Positions 17,101 through 25,429 of a stretch of DNA of 64,000 bases are shown one piece after another (position 1 is the first letter of the stretch; each line of letters opens with the position of its first letter). The DNA is from a bacterium. GTDB lineage: Bacteria > Bacteroidota > Bacteroidia > Flavobacteriales_D > Sanyastnellaceae. The position numbers were made by a program, and so were the translations under genes. The stretch is from assembly GCA_029979565.1 (NCBI GenBank), contig JAPOHG010000002.1, forward strand, positions 100,953-164,952, written 5' to 3'. The notes under the pieces are model-generated. The model worked only from the letters and a program-made list of their open reading frames with translations. It made no database searches and was not told where the DNA came from.

Positions 17101-19503
17101 TCAGGGGAACCTGCGCACTTGCGGGCGAACATCAAAAGCGGCAGCTCCCCAGGGTTTAATGGCGAAGCCACCTGAAGGGACCGATTCCAATGTGCCGAGC
17201 AATGGGTGAAGAGGTTCTCCTGTCTCAACCGAAAGGTTGTACGGCTGTCCGGTTGTGTTGATCAGCACCCACGTGTTTTCGTCGAGGTAGCTACGGTGAA
17301 TAGCGAGCAGACCATGTGCCAATTCAGAATAGGCTGTTTGGCCGTACATCATGCTCATTCTTCTATTTCGAAGGGTTATCCAATTTTTGGTCCATTGGTG
17401 CATCCACTTTTCCTCGTCGGTCCATTCGTCAAAACGCATCATGCGGCGGTTATCAGGATCATTGCCTCCTACGTCTGCAATTTCATCGCCGTAATAGATG
17501 CAGGGAATGCCAGGGCTCGACATCAAAAAGGCCATGAGCCAGCTCATTTTTCGGTACCCAACGTTGCCCTGGTGTTCAATTTCACGGGTCCATCCAGCGA
17601 ATTTGGTGTCTTCCGACGGATCGAGTGCCCCGTCAGCTAGGGATGTGAAACGGGGGCGGTCTTGGTTGCCCGTAATGTTGCCCATGAGGTGGTGGGCACC
17701 GTATGTGTCTAAGCTTTGGTTGGCCACCGCAATCAATGCCGACAAATTGGCTGTTTCAGCGGTAAAGGCCGCGACCAAGGCGTCGTAGAGGTTGAAATCA
17801 AACTGGGCATCCAACATGCCATTCGAGAGGTAGCTGCGAATCAACTCAGGAGCGCCGTATGTCTCGCCGATTTGGAACATAGGTTGCTGCTGCTTGCTGC
17901 GCACTTTTTGGGTTAGCGTTCTCCAGAACACCTCGGGGATGTGTTTGGTCGCATCGTGTCGGAAGCCGTCGATGTTGGTGTTTTCCACCCACCACACCGC
18001 GCTGTCGGTCATGGTTTGGTAGACCTCCGGTCGTTCCAAGTCCAACGTGGGCATGAAGGTGTCAAACCATGTGGTCAAGCGCTGTTCGTCCCACAATTGA
18101 GTATTCAACGAGCCATCGGGCAAGTACAGGTTGGTGACCCAATCGGGGTGTTCTTTGTAAACGGGATGTTCTTCGTGCACGTGGTTGGCAACGTAATCGA
18201 CTAAAATGTTTTGGTCCCTTTCGTGAATGGCTTCGACCAAGGCATTGAATTCTTCCATCGTTCCAAACCGGCGGTCGGTTCCGGTCGAAGCGATGGGCCA
18301 GTAGCCGTGGTAGCCACTGAATTTGCTCGTGACGTCCGTATTGGGGTCAGACCAGTAGCCCCAGGCACCGTCGGGGTTCGGGGTGATGGGGCTGACCCAG
18401 ATGGTGTTGGCGCCGAGGTCCTGGATGTAATCCAGCGATGAAGCGATGCCGGCGAAATCTCCTCCGTAGTGGTTGGCTTCAGGTCGAATGCCGGGATCTT
18501 CGCATGCCCAGTCATTCGCGGTATCGCCATTTTTGAATCGATCAACCATCAAGAAATACATAACCATGGCGTGCCAGTCGTGTCGGTTGAGCTGGCTCGT
18601 CTGGGTGATGGGTTCGCCTGCTTGCAGGGGGATGAGTTGGGACTGACTCTTGTTGGATTCGGTGGAAGTCCAAATGCGTACAAAGGATCGCTCTTGAGCG
18701 TATGCGGCTGCTGGGATGCCCAATGAAAACAACCCGGTCGAATCCGTTTGGCCGAACCCGTAGATTTCATTGTTCCACCATGCGTAGAAGTGTGCGTTGG
18801 GTGCAGTGCGTCCCAAGAAACCAGCGGCTTGCTGAACGTTCCCAGCGGGCACGCTTGGAATGTATTCCAGCTTCATCGGAAGTGGGGATTCGTCTGAACC
18901 CACTTGAAGCATGGAGTTGAATCCGCCAAATCCGTTGGGGACCCGGTTCAGATGAGAGGGGTCCGGTTGCTCCACACCATCAATGACCAATTGGTACAGG
19001 TGGGTTCCTTTATCGAGCATCAGTTCCACTCTGTGATAGCCTTGGCTTCCGTCCATTTCGATTGGGTTCGCTTGCCAATTGGTGAAACTTCCGATGACTT
19101 GAACTGACTCGTGTGCCTGGTAGTCGAGGAGCATGAGTTCAACCGGTTCTTTGGTGGTTTTGAAAACGGGGACTTCCGTGTGTCCACCTCCTGACCACAA
19201 TTGGAGAAAGCCAAGCTGTCGGCGTGGTTGTTCGGTCAACTGGACCACGCGATCTTCGCCCAGTTCGGAAATGGGCAGCAACGTGCCATTTTCCCATTTA
19301 ACGGAGTCGATGACCGGGAGAATGCTGGCGAAGTCACTCAAATAGAGCGTGGTGGTATCCGCATTCATTTGAATGGGCGTCAAGGGTCTAGCGACTGATT
19401 GGGGCGAAGGCGCAGAAGTGCAGCCGAACCAAAGTGTGCCGACTAGCGCAGCAAAAAGCCATGCGGAGGCATGGCTTTTCAATGGGAGTTGGATTCGAGT
19501 CAT
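17101..19503 (-). CDS. SusA-like GH13 alpha-glucan hydrolase, lipoprotein
   Basis: A lipobox (LVGTLWFGCTSA, Cys about residue 28) predicts a lipid-anchored envelope enzyme. N-terminal beta modules include a CBM48-like stretch (VQVIGSFTNWQANPIEMDG). The GH13 barrel starts at about residue 310 (MVMYFLMVDRFKNGD). The conserved regions are DYVANHVHEEHP, GFRHDATKHIP (nucleophile Asp), QIGETYG (acid/base Glu) and GNQDRPRF, which holds the third catalytic Asp. The last one usually reads NHD. The enzyme probably cuts maltooligosaccharides to maltose, like neopullulanase or cyclomaltodextrinase. It is the last gene of the sus-type run, 15 nt after the accessory gene. Confidence 0.85.
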   Translation of the reverse strand: MTRIQLPLKSHASAWLFAALVGTLWFGCTSAPSPQSVARPLTPIQMNADTTTLYLSDFASILPVIDSVKWENGTLLPISELGEDRVVQLTEQPRRQLGFLQLWSGGGHTEVPVFKTTKEPVELMLLDYQAHESVQVIGSFTNWQANPIEMDGSQGYHRVELMLDKGTHLYQLVIDGVEQPDPSHLNRVPNGFGGFNSMLQVGSDESPLPMKLEYIPSVPAGNVQQAAGFLGRTAPNAHFYAWWNNEIYGFGQTDSTGLFSLGIPAAAYAQERSFVRIWTSTESNKSQSQLIPLQAGEPITQTSQLNRHDWHAMVMYFLMVDRFKNGDTANDWACEDPGIRPEANHYGGDFAGIASSLDYIQDLGANTIWVSPITPNPDGAWGYWSDPNTDVTSKFSGYHGYWPIASTGTDRRFGTMEEFNALVEAIHERDQNILVDYVANHVHEEHPVYKEHPDWVTNLYLPDGSLNTQLWDEQRLTTWFDTFMPTLDLERPEVYQTMTDSAVWWVENTNIDGFRHDATKHIPEVFWRTLTQKVRSKQQQPMFQIGETYGAPELIRSYLSNGMLDAQFDFNLYDALVAAFTAETANLSALIAVANQSLDTYGAHHLMGNITGNQDRPRFTSLADGALDPSEDTKFAGWTREIEHQGNVGYRKMSWLMAFLMSSPGIPCIYYGDEIADVGGNDPDNRRMMRFDEWTDEEKWMHQWTKNWITLRNRRMSMMYGQTAYSELAHGLLAIHRSYLDENTWVLINTTGQPYNLSVETGEPLHPLLGTLESVPSGGFAIKPWGAAAFDVRPQVRRFP

Positions 19504-19518
19504 GTGGCGATGAAATGC

Positions 19519-20370
19519 TTATTCGCAATCGAGCAATGAGATGATTTCGAAAGGGGGTGGTCCGGGAGGGTAGGTAAATCCTTCACGGACGATGTAATAC
19601 CAAATTTCGGACAAAGACTCTCCTTCGCTCAGGATTCCCGCAAACAGGTCCTCCGGAATCATGGTGGTTCTGAATTTTCCTTCTCCAATGGAGGTCAATT
19701 TCAATTCAGGGTACGCGTACACATCGGTTTCCGGGGCATATTCGTAACTCGTGAAGGCGTCGACTTTGCCCAGTAAGTAGATGTAGCAATCGTCATCGCC
19801 CATGTTTTGCAATCCTTCGTAAAGGACCTCTTTGGTGTTGTCATAGGTAATGGTCAAGAAATCATCGGGCTCCCGCAATTCGGGGAACACGCAGATGCGC
19901 GCAGCACACAGTTTTGGAATGATGTCCACGTGCATGTCTTCCGATTTAGCCTCAAAGTTGAATCCATCGACGGGGTATCCGTTTTTAAGCTTGGCCAGGC
20001 ACGAAATGCCGCGGGAGAACAGCTGTGGTCCGTCGACGCCGTAGTATTCCGTTGGAACAAAGGTCATGGAGTACAACTTGGGACCCACTTTGGTCATGAC
20101 TTGGTGATCTGCGCTGTTGTCCCAATCGCCATTGCCGGCTGCAGGACCGGAGGGGTTCCAAGTCCAGAGGTAAACCGTCGTATCCGGGAAAGCGTCCAGA
20201 ATGGCGGAGAGTCCGTTGTTTTGTATGCCATCTTCACTTTGGTTCATGTCGATGAACAACGTCAGCTCTGAATTGGCATCGGTCGGAGATGGAAGAACAT
20301 ACGCTTTTTGAGCATGGGCCGTTGCGTGCATGCAGGCAAAGGCGAGCAGGGAGAATAAGATCTTCTTCAT
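19519..20370 (-). CDS. SusE/F-position exported protein with two related beta modules
   Basis: I do not recognise a named family. A signal peptide (MKKILFSLLAFACMHATAHAQ) is followed by two copies of one module. The first has LTLFIDMN, VYLWTWNPSG and KLYSMTFVPTEYYG. The second has LTITYDNT, CYIYLLGKVD and KFRTTMIPEDLFAG. The same pattern occurs at the N-terminus of the T9SS amylase in this run (VTLYYNSAL, VYIHTGV, ISDYYQL). The operon position between SusD and the GH13 gene suggests a starch-binding accessory role like SusE/SusF, but that is inference. The start overlaps the preceding stop by one base. There is no lipobox, unlike SusE and SusF. Confidence 0.75.
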   Translation of the reverse strand: MKKILFSLLAFACMHATAHAQKAYVLPSPTDANSELTLFIDMNQSEDGIQNNGLSAILDAFPDTTVYLWTWNPSGPAAGNGDWDNSADHQVMTKVGPKLYSMTFVPTEYYGVDGPQLFSRGISCLAKLKNGYPVDGFNFEAKSEDMHVDIIPKLCAARICVFPELREPDDFLTITYDNTKEVLYEGLQNMGDDDCYIYLLGKVDAFTSYEYAPETDVYAYPELKLTSIGEGKFRTTMIPEDLFAGILSEGESLSEIWYYIVREGFTYPPGPPPFEIISLLDCE

Positions 20371-20870
20371 CAGTTCAGGCGATTGAATTCAAAGGTGTAA
20401 ATGTTGGTGGCTGTTCCGCCGCAATCCCGTCGGTACTCGATGGCGAGTTGTTGGTCAAACTCGCGAACCATGCCGCCGAGGTTGTAAACCAAGGTATCAG
20501 TGGCTGAGAAGAGCTCAAGGTAGGTGGGATAAAGGTCATCATCGAAACCCCACGTGCCGCCTTCGCCGAAATAATTCTTGCCCATCTCCAATGCAATGGA
20601 GTAGGTGCGGTCGGCGTTGAAGGTCAACTGGAGCGGCGTCACGGTACCGTCAATGTAGAAAGCGCTGAGGTCTCGGGTTTCCTTGACCGGGCTGTTCAAG
20701 TCCTGTTGGGTAAAGCTGTTGAGTTCCCAGGTGCCCGTCATCCCGGCAACCTTGTCGAACGGCTCACCCAATTCGCCAGTGGATTCGGGCTTGCACGCAT
20801 TGAAGGCCATGGCCACGACGGCCAATGTCAGCACGGAGCTCAATGCAGTGTATGTGGTGTTCTTGTTCAT
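20370..20870 (-). CDS. Small lipoprotein of the sus-type run (lipocalin/DUF5004-like)
   Basis: The N-terminus (ALSSVLTLAVVAMAFNACKPES) has a lipobox with Cys at about residue 26. The rest is about 140 aa with the phrase GTWELNSFTQQDL and a later GTWGFDDDLYPTYLELF, as in small lipocalin-like or DUF5004 proteins often found beside SusC/SusD pairs. It has no catalytic motif I can see. It lies 12 nt after susD and overlaps the next gene by one base. It likely sits at the outer membrane as part of the glycan-capture complex. Its function is unknown. Confidence 0.7.
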   Translation of the reverse strand: MNKNTTYTALSSVLTLAVVAMAFNACKPESTGELGEPFDKVAGMTGTWELNSFTQQDLNSPVKETRDLSAFYIDGTVTPLQLTFNADRTYSIALEMGKNYFGEGGTWGFDDDLYPTYLELFSATDTLVYNLGGMVREFDQQLAIEYRRDCGGTATNIYTFEFNRLN

Positions 20871-20882
20871 TCGGTAATTGGA

Positions 20883-22247
20883 TTAGAGGCAACCGCCTTC
20901 TTCGTTCAACTCAAAGCCTTGGACGGTGGACTCGGTATTGGAAAACTGCAAGGACATGCCCGGGCAATCCCATGCGGCATCGCGAATCGTGATGTCTTCG
21001 CCCATGGCGCCACGTCGCAGCAGCTGGTCGGTCCAGAGCCCTTCACAGGCGGTCTCTTTGCGGAATTCGTCGCGAGCAGCATCAATCACTTCTTGCGCAG
21101 TAGCCGATTCACTCAAGTCGTTGTTCCCAGCGCCAAAAGCGCGTGCACGGATGGCATTGATGTCGGCAATGGCCGTGGCCAAATCCGTGTTCAATTCCCC
21201 ATAGGCTTCCGCACGGATCAGGTGCATCAACGTCAAGTGTGCGAGCGGTACATTGAAGTATTCTTTTTCATTGAATCGGTTGATGAGCGCTCGTGTACCC
21301 GCCGTCAACCAGGCTGATCGTCCGTCACCGCCGCCCGAGAGGCTCATGAAGAAGGCGAAGTCTTCGCTGAAGGCCAATTGCGGACTGGGGTTGTTGTCCG
21401 AACGAAGGTTGTCGCGGAACCAAGAGCTGCGGAAGTCATTGGGCATGCTGACGATGCCGAACACCGTTTCGGTGTTGATGATATCGGTTTCAAAGCGATC
21501 GAGGTCTTCATCAAGCGTGTAGCGCCCGGAATTGATGACGTCGCTGGCGAAGTTCGCGGCTTCCGTGTAATTGCCCATGAGGAAGTGAACCTGGGCGAGG
21601 TAGGCACGAGCGGCGTCTTGTGTTGCGTAAACGCCGTTTTCCACCGGCAAGTAGTCGGCTGCGAAAGTCAAGTCTTCGACGATTTGAGTGTAGACGTCGC
21701 CGACGCTCGCACGTGGCAACGGATCCTGACTCGGTGCAATCCGCAAAGGCACGCCGGGATGGCTATTGTCTGCCGTATAGCCGTAGGGCCGGGCAAACAT
21801 TTTGACGGCTCCCCAATGGCAGATGGCCCGAATGAACCGGGCTTCGGCCTCCAAGCGCGTTCGTTCGGCTTCGTCGAGGTTTTCGACAATGTCGAAATTC
21901 TTGATGACCACATTCGATCGGTAAATCGCGTAGTAGAAATCCGTGTAAATGCCGCCATTGATGCCCGTGAAGAACGTCGTCTCGCGGTTGTAAACAGCCG
22001 TGAAATCCAAGCTGTTGTCGGGTTGCCCAAAATTGGGGCCGCGCAATTCATTGACAATCTGGACCCGTCCGCCGTAGAGGTTGGCGACGACATCGTAGTT
22101 GCTCACCAACAAGCGCTGGAGGTCTTCCGCGTCTTGGATGGCGTCTTCCGCAAGGATGACATCCCCGGGTTCAAATTCGAGCAAGTGGTCGCATGAGGTT
22201 AACCCAGCGGCCAATCCGGCAAAAAGAAGGAGGTGTTTGATGTTCAT
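20883..22247 (-). CDS. susD: SusD/RagB family starch-binding outer-membrane lipoprotein
   Basis: The lipobox is LAAGLTSCDHLLEFEPGD (Cys about residue 19). The SusD/RagB fold follows: AEDLQRLLVSNYDVVANLYGG, EAERTRLEAEARFIRAICHWGAVKMFARPYG, YLAQVHFLMGNYTEAANFASDVI, and the C-terminal LIRAEAYGELN ... INAIRARAFG with the usual TPR-like helices. It forms a lid over SusC and delivers maltooligosaccharides. The length of 454 aa is a little short but normal. It lies 9 nt after susC. Starch as ligand is inferred from the neighbouring amylases and maltose phosphorylase. Confidence 0.92.
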   Translation of the reverse strand: MNIKHLLLFAGLAAGLTSCDHLLEFEPGDVILAEDAIQDAEDLQRLLVSNYDVVANLYGGRVQIVNELRGPNFGQPDNSLDFTAVYNRETTFFTGINGGIYTDFYYAIYRSNVVIKNFDIVENLDEAERTRLEAEARFIRAICHWGAVKMFARPYGYTADNSHPGVPLRIAPSQDPLPRASVGDVYTQIVEDLTFAADYLPVENGVYATQDAARAYLAQVHFLMGNYTEAANFASDVINSGRYTLDEDLDRFETDIINTETVFGIVSMPNDFRSSWFRDNLRSDNNPSPQLAFSEDFAFFMSLSGGGDGRSAWLTAGTRALINRFNEKEYFNVPLAHLTLMHLIRAEAYGELNTDLATAIADINAIRARAFGAGNNDLSESATAQEVIDAARDEFRKETACEGLWTDQLLRRGAMGEDITIRDAAWDCPGMSLQFSNTESTVQGFELNEEGGCL

Positions 22248-22256
22248 GGTTGCCGA

Positions 22257-25200
22257 TTAGAAGTTGGTGGAAATGGAAAGGGTGAATGCGCGCTCTTGAG
22301 GCGGCGTCAGGTAGGTGACGTTCGGGCTCATGTTTCGATCCTGAGCGTTTTCAAAGTCACGAACGACCTCCGGATCCAAGCCTGGGAAGTTGGTGATGGT
22401 GAAGACGTTGGTCGCGTTCAGCGCGATTCGACAATTCTGCAAGCCGCTGTCTTTGCCGAGGGGCACGTTGTAGCCCAAGGTCACATTGCGTAGGCGTAAG
22501 TACGACGCATCGAAGATGAACAAGCTGGTGTTCCACCAAGGAAAGCCGGAAGGCAAGCTGTACGTGGTTTCATCCAATGTGAGACGTGGGTACGTGGCGA
22601 TGTCGCCTGGTTGACGCCAGCGGTCCAGTTTTTCGTCGCGCATATTCCAACCGGTCACAACGCCCAATTGGCGCTTTGCGGAGGAGTCGAAGATCTTGGC
22701 TCCGACGCTGAAGGTTGCCAAGGCGCTCAAGTCCCAATTGCCGTAGCGGAAGGTATTGTTGATGCCGCCAATAAGGTCTGGCAAGCCATCACCGACGTAC
22801 TTGCGGATGTCGTTGTTGTAGTCATACGTTTCGTTGCCTTCCAAGTCGAGGTAAACCGGGAGACCCGTTTCCGGATCTACATGGCTGTGTTCAACAAGGA
22901 AGAACGAGCCGACAGGACGGCCTACAATGACCCGGGAGTCATTGGTTCCGCCGCTCACGGCGTCTGGCGTGTAGTTTCCGATGTCCACCAACTCATTGTA
23001 GTTGCGTGCCACATTCAGGTCGGTGGTCCATTGGAACTTGCCAATGAGGTTGCGCGACTTGATGGAGAGTTCCACGCCGCGGTTCAAGATGGTGCCCACG
23101 TTGTCCCAGAAATTGGTGAAACCGGTGCTGGCCGGCGTGCTCACGTTCATCAATACATCGGTGGAATACTTGTGATAGAACGCCAACTCGGTGGTGATTC
23201 GGTCGTCCAACAGCCCCGCTTCCACACTAGCATCTACCGTGCGGGACGTTTCCCAGCGCAGGGTTGGATTTTCCGGTTGGATGGGGAAGAGGATGGAGTC
23301 AGCAGCGTACGTAATACCGTTGTTCGCTGCTGAGTAGGTTCCGAAACGTGCGTAATCAGGTAGCGCCGCGTTCCCTGTGTAACCAATGCTCGATCGTACT
23401 TTCAAGAAGCTGACGCGCTTGCTGTTGAACCAATCTTCGTCGGATACGACCCATCCGGCTGACAGCGATGGGAAGAAACCGTAACGGCTCTCGCGTCCGA
23501 AACGTGAACTGCCATCCACACGTGCCGTTGCTTGGAAGAAGTAGCGGTCTTTCAGCGTGTAATTTAAACGTCCGAAGTACGAAAGGAAGCTGTGTTGAGA
23601 GGGCAAGTTCACGGTCGTGTTGACGTTGGCCGCATCTTCGGACAAGGAGTCGTTTTCAAAGATGGGACCTTCTACTTGACCGTAGAAAAGGCTGTAGCCG
23701 TAGTTGTCGGTGCGTTGGAATTCACTGCCCACCAAGAAGTTGAACGCTTGTGTATCATCTAGCTCCCAGCGGTAGTCTGCAGTCGCACTGTAATTCCAGT
23801 TCAAGACGTAGTTCGCGTACCGATTGGCGCTGCCGAGTTCTGTTGTGATGGACAGGGCACCGGGATTGAAGACGTCTTCGCGCAAGTGGAGGTAGTCAAA
23901 TCCGCCGCTGACTTTCAAGTTCAAGTTGGCAACGGGCGAGTAGATCAATTGCGCGTTGCTGATGGAACGGTCTTCCGTCGTTTTCCATTTCTTCAATTCG
24001 CGAACGGCAACGGGATTTTTCGTCCCGCCCCACTCATCGAACCACAAGAAGTACTCACCGGCTTCGTGCTCGATGTTGCCGTTGGCATCGTAGACATCCT
24101 CGTCGTAGCGGACAGGATAATAGGGAAGGGCATTGGACATGGCATCACCTAAACCGCCTGACCACGCTGCATCGATGCGGTTGTTTTCGCCTCGGCTCAA
24201 TGAGGAACTGAGGAGGACTTTCACTTTGTTCGAAGGACTCCAGTCGAGGTTGACTCGGCCGCTGGTGCGGTCGTAGCTGTTCCCGAGGAGGTAGCTCTGG
24301 TTGTTGTCCTTCGATACCCCTGCGTACAAGTTGTAGCGCTCGCCGCCTTGTCGAACGCCAAAATTCACTGCATTCTTGTTGCCAACGCCAATGGTCTGGT
24401 CCACCCAATCGGTGTTTGTTTCCATAGCCCGGAGGTAGGCTTCACGGCGGGTAGCGGGGTCATCGGCCGCAGAAGTCATGTTCGGCAACCAAACGTATCC
24501 AGTCCCGCCGTCGTTTTCCCATGCTTCCTGGCGCAGAGCCAAGTACGTCTCCGTATCCATCATGTTCGGACGGGTAGCAGCGGTGCCGATGCCAGCGCGT
24601 GTGCTGAATTCGAATGACGTTCCCTTCTTTCCGCGCTTGGTGGTGATGAGGATGACGCCGTTGGCGCCACGGGATCCGTAGATGCCCGTCGCTGCGGCAT
24701 CCTTTAGAATTTCAACGGATTCGATATCATTTGGGTTGATGGCGGCGAGCGGGTTGTTGTTCAGAGCGCCGCTGTTACCACGCAAAAAGTACTCTTGGGT
24801 GATGGGGATGCCATCAACAACGTAGAGCGGGTCACCCGCAGCGGAAACCGATGCCACTCCGCGAACACGGATGAGGGATGGTGCTCCGGCCACGCCGGAT
24901 GATTGGCTTACTTGTACGCCTGCTGCTTGTCCTTGGAGGGCCGCTTCAAACGATGGGGTCTGGACCCCAGTGATTTGCTTCGAAGTGACTTTGACGATGC
25001 TGCCGGTGACCTCCTTTTTCCGTTGAACGCCATAGCCCACTACGACGACGTCCTCGATCAAAACAGCGTCGTCGGCGAGGGAAACGTTGAGGGTCATGTC
25101 TTCAGTTCCCATGGTCACCTCCTTGGTTTGGCTGATGTAGCCAATGTAGGAGAATTGGACCGTATGGGCGCCGGGTGATAGGCTCAAGACATACGCGCCA

Positions 25201-25358
25201 TCGGCGTCTGTGAATTGCCCATTGGTACCGTCGGCAACAACCGATGCTCCAGGCAGCGGATTGCCTTGGGCATCTGAGATCGTACCGCGCAGGGATTGCG
25301 CTTGCAGTGCGCAATACATGCCAAGGGTGGCGAACAGCGTAAGGGTGAATCTGGTCAT
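22257..25358 (-). CDS. susC: SusC/RagA family TonB-linked outer-membrane transporter
   Basis: The ATG at 25358 opens the signal peptide MTRFTLTLFATLGMYCALQAQ. The track's upstream extension to 25433 covers the promoter region and is not used. A carboxypeptidase-regulatory-like domain (RGTISDAQGNPLPGASVVADG) is followed by a TonB box/plug (DVVVVGYGVQRKKEVTGSIVKV; ILKDAAATGIYGSRGANGVILITTK). A long barrel ends at ERAFTLSISTNF. The length of 1033 aa is normal. With SusD it imports maltooligosaccharides across the outer membrane using TonB energy. The upstream region holds the 22-bp element shared with the regulator gene, and a TACCTTCG -7 box spaced 20 nt from the TTG inside that element. Confidence 0.93.
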   Translation of the reverse strand: MTRFTLTLFATLGMYCALQAQSLRGTISDAQGNPLPGASVVADGTNGQFTDADGAYVLSLSPGAHTVQFSYIGYISQTKEVTMGTEDMTLNVSLADDAVLIEDVVVVGYGVQRKKEVTGSIVKVTSKQITGVQTPSFEAALQGQAAGVQVSQSSGVAGAPSLIRVRGVASVSAAGDPLYVVDGIPITQEYFLRGNSGALNNNPLAAINPNDIESVEILKDAAATGIYGSRGANGVILITTKRGKKGTSFEFSTRAGIGTAATRPNMMDTETYLALRQEAWENDGGTGYVWLPNMTSAADDPATRREAYLRAMETNTDWVDQTIGVGNKNAVNFGVRQGGERYNLYAGVSKDNNQSYLLGNSYDRTSGRVNLDWSPSNKVKVLLSSSLSRGENNRIDAAWSGGLGDAMSNALPYYPVRYDEDVYDANGNIEHEAGEYFLWFDEWGGTKNPVAVRELKKWKTTEDRSISNAQLIYSPVANLNLKVSGGFDYLHLREDVFNPGALSITTELGSANRYANYVLNWNYSATADYRWELDDTQAFNFLVGSEFQRTDNYGYSLFYGQVEGPIFENDSLSEDAANVNTTVNLPSQHSFLSYFGRLNYTLKDRYFFQATARVDGSSRFGRESRYGFFPSLSAGWVVSDEDWFNSKRVSFLKVRSSIGYTGNAALPDYARFGTYSAANNGITYAADSILFPIQPENPTLRWETSRTVDASVEAGLLDDRITTELAFYHKYSTDVLMNVSTPASTGFTNFWDNVGTILNRGVELSIKSRNLIGKFQWTTDLNVARNYNELVDIGNYTPDAVSGGTNDSRVIVGRPVGSFFLVEHSHVDPETGLPVYLDLEGNETYDYNNDIRKYVGDGLPDLIGGINNTFRYGNWDLSALATFSVGAKIFDSSAKRQLGVVTGWNMRDEKLDRWRQPGDIATYPRLTLDETTYSLPSGFPWWNTSLFIFDASYLRLRNVTLGYNVPLGKDSGLQNCRIALNATNVFTITNFPGLDPEVVRDFENAQDRNMSPNVTYLTPPQERAFTLSISTNF

Positions 25359-25377
25359 CAGAAATGATTTAGTGGGT

Positions 25378-25385
25378 CGAAGGTA
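25378..25385 (-). promoter_or_regulatory. Probable -7 box of susC
   Basis: On the minus strand TACCTTCG lies 19 nt before the susC ATG. A TTG lies 20 nt further upstream, matching the -33/-7 spacing reported for Bacteroidota. That TTG is part of the shared 22-bp element, so a bound protein would touch the promoter. Confidence 0.5.
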
Positions 25386-25396
25386 AGGTCTAGTAG

Positions 25397-25418
25397 GTGT
25401 ATTTTCAACACGAAGTGT
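25397..25418 (-). promoter_or_regulatory. Shared 22-bp element, susC copy (putative operator)
   Basis: Read toward susC the sequence is ACACT, two variable bases, GTGTTGAAA, A, TACAC. The copy before the Nudix regulator gene matches at 19 of 22 positions. Gaps to the start codons are 38 nt here and 37 nt there. It contains GTGT/ACAC inverted half-sites (GTGTTGAAAATACAC). Confidence 0.65.
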
Positions 25419-25429
25419 CTTGCGACTTG

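Noticed and set aside
21378-22196. A 272-aa plus-strand ORF
   Set aside because: It is antisense to susD over its whole length and is a codon-usage shadow.
22611-23333. A 240-aa plus-strand ORF
   Set aside because: It is antisense to susC and has no domain or start context.
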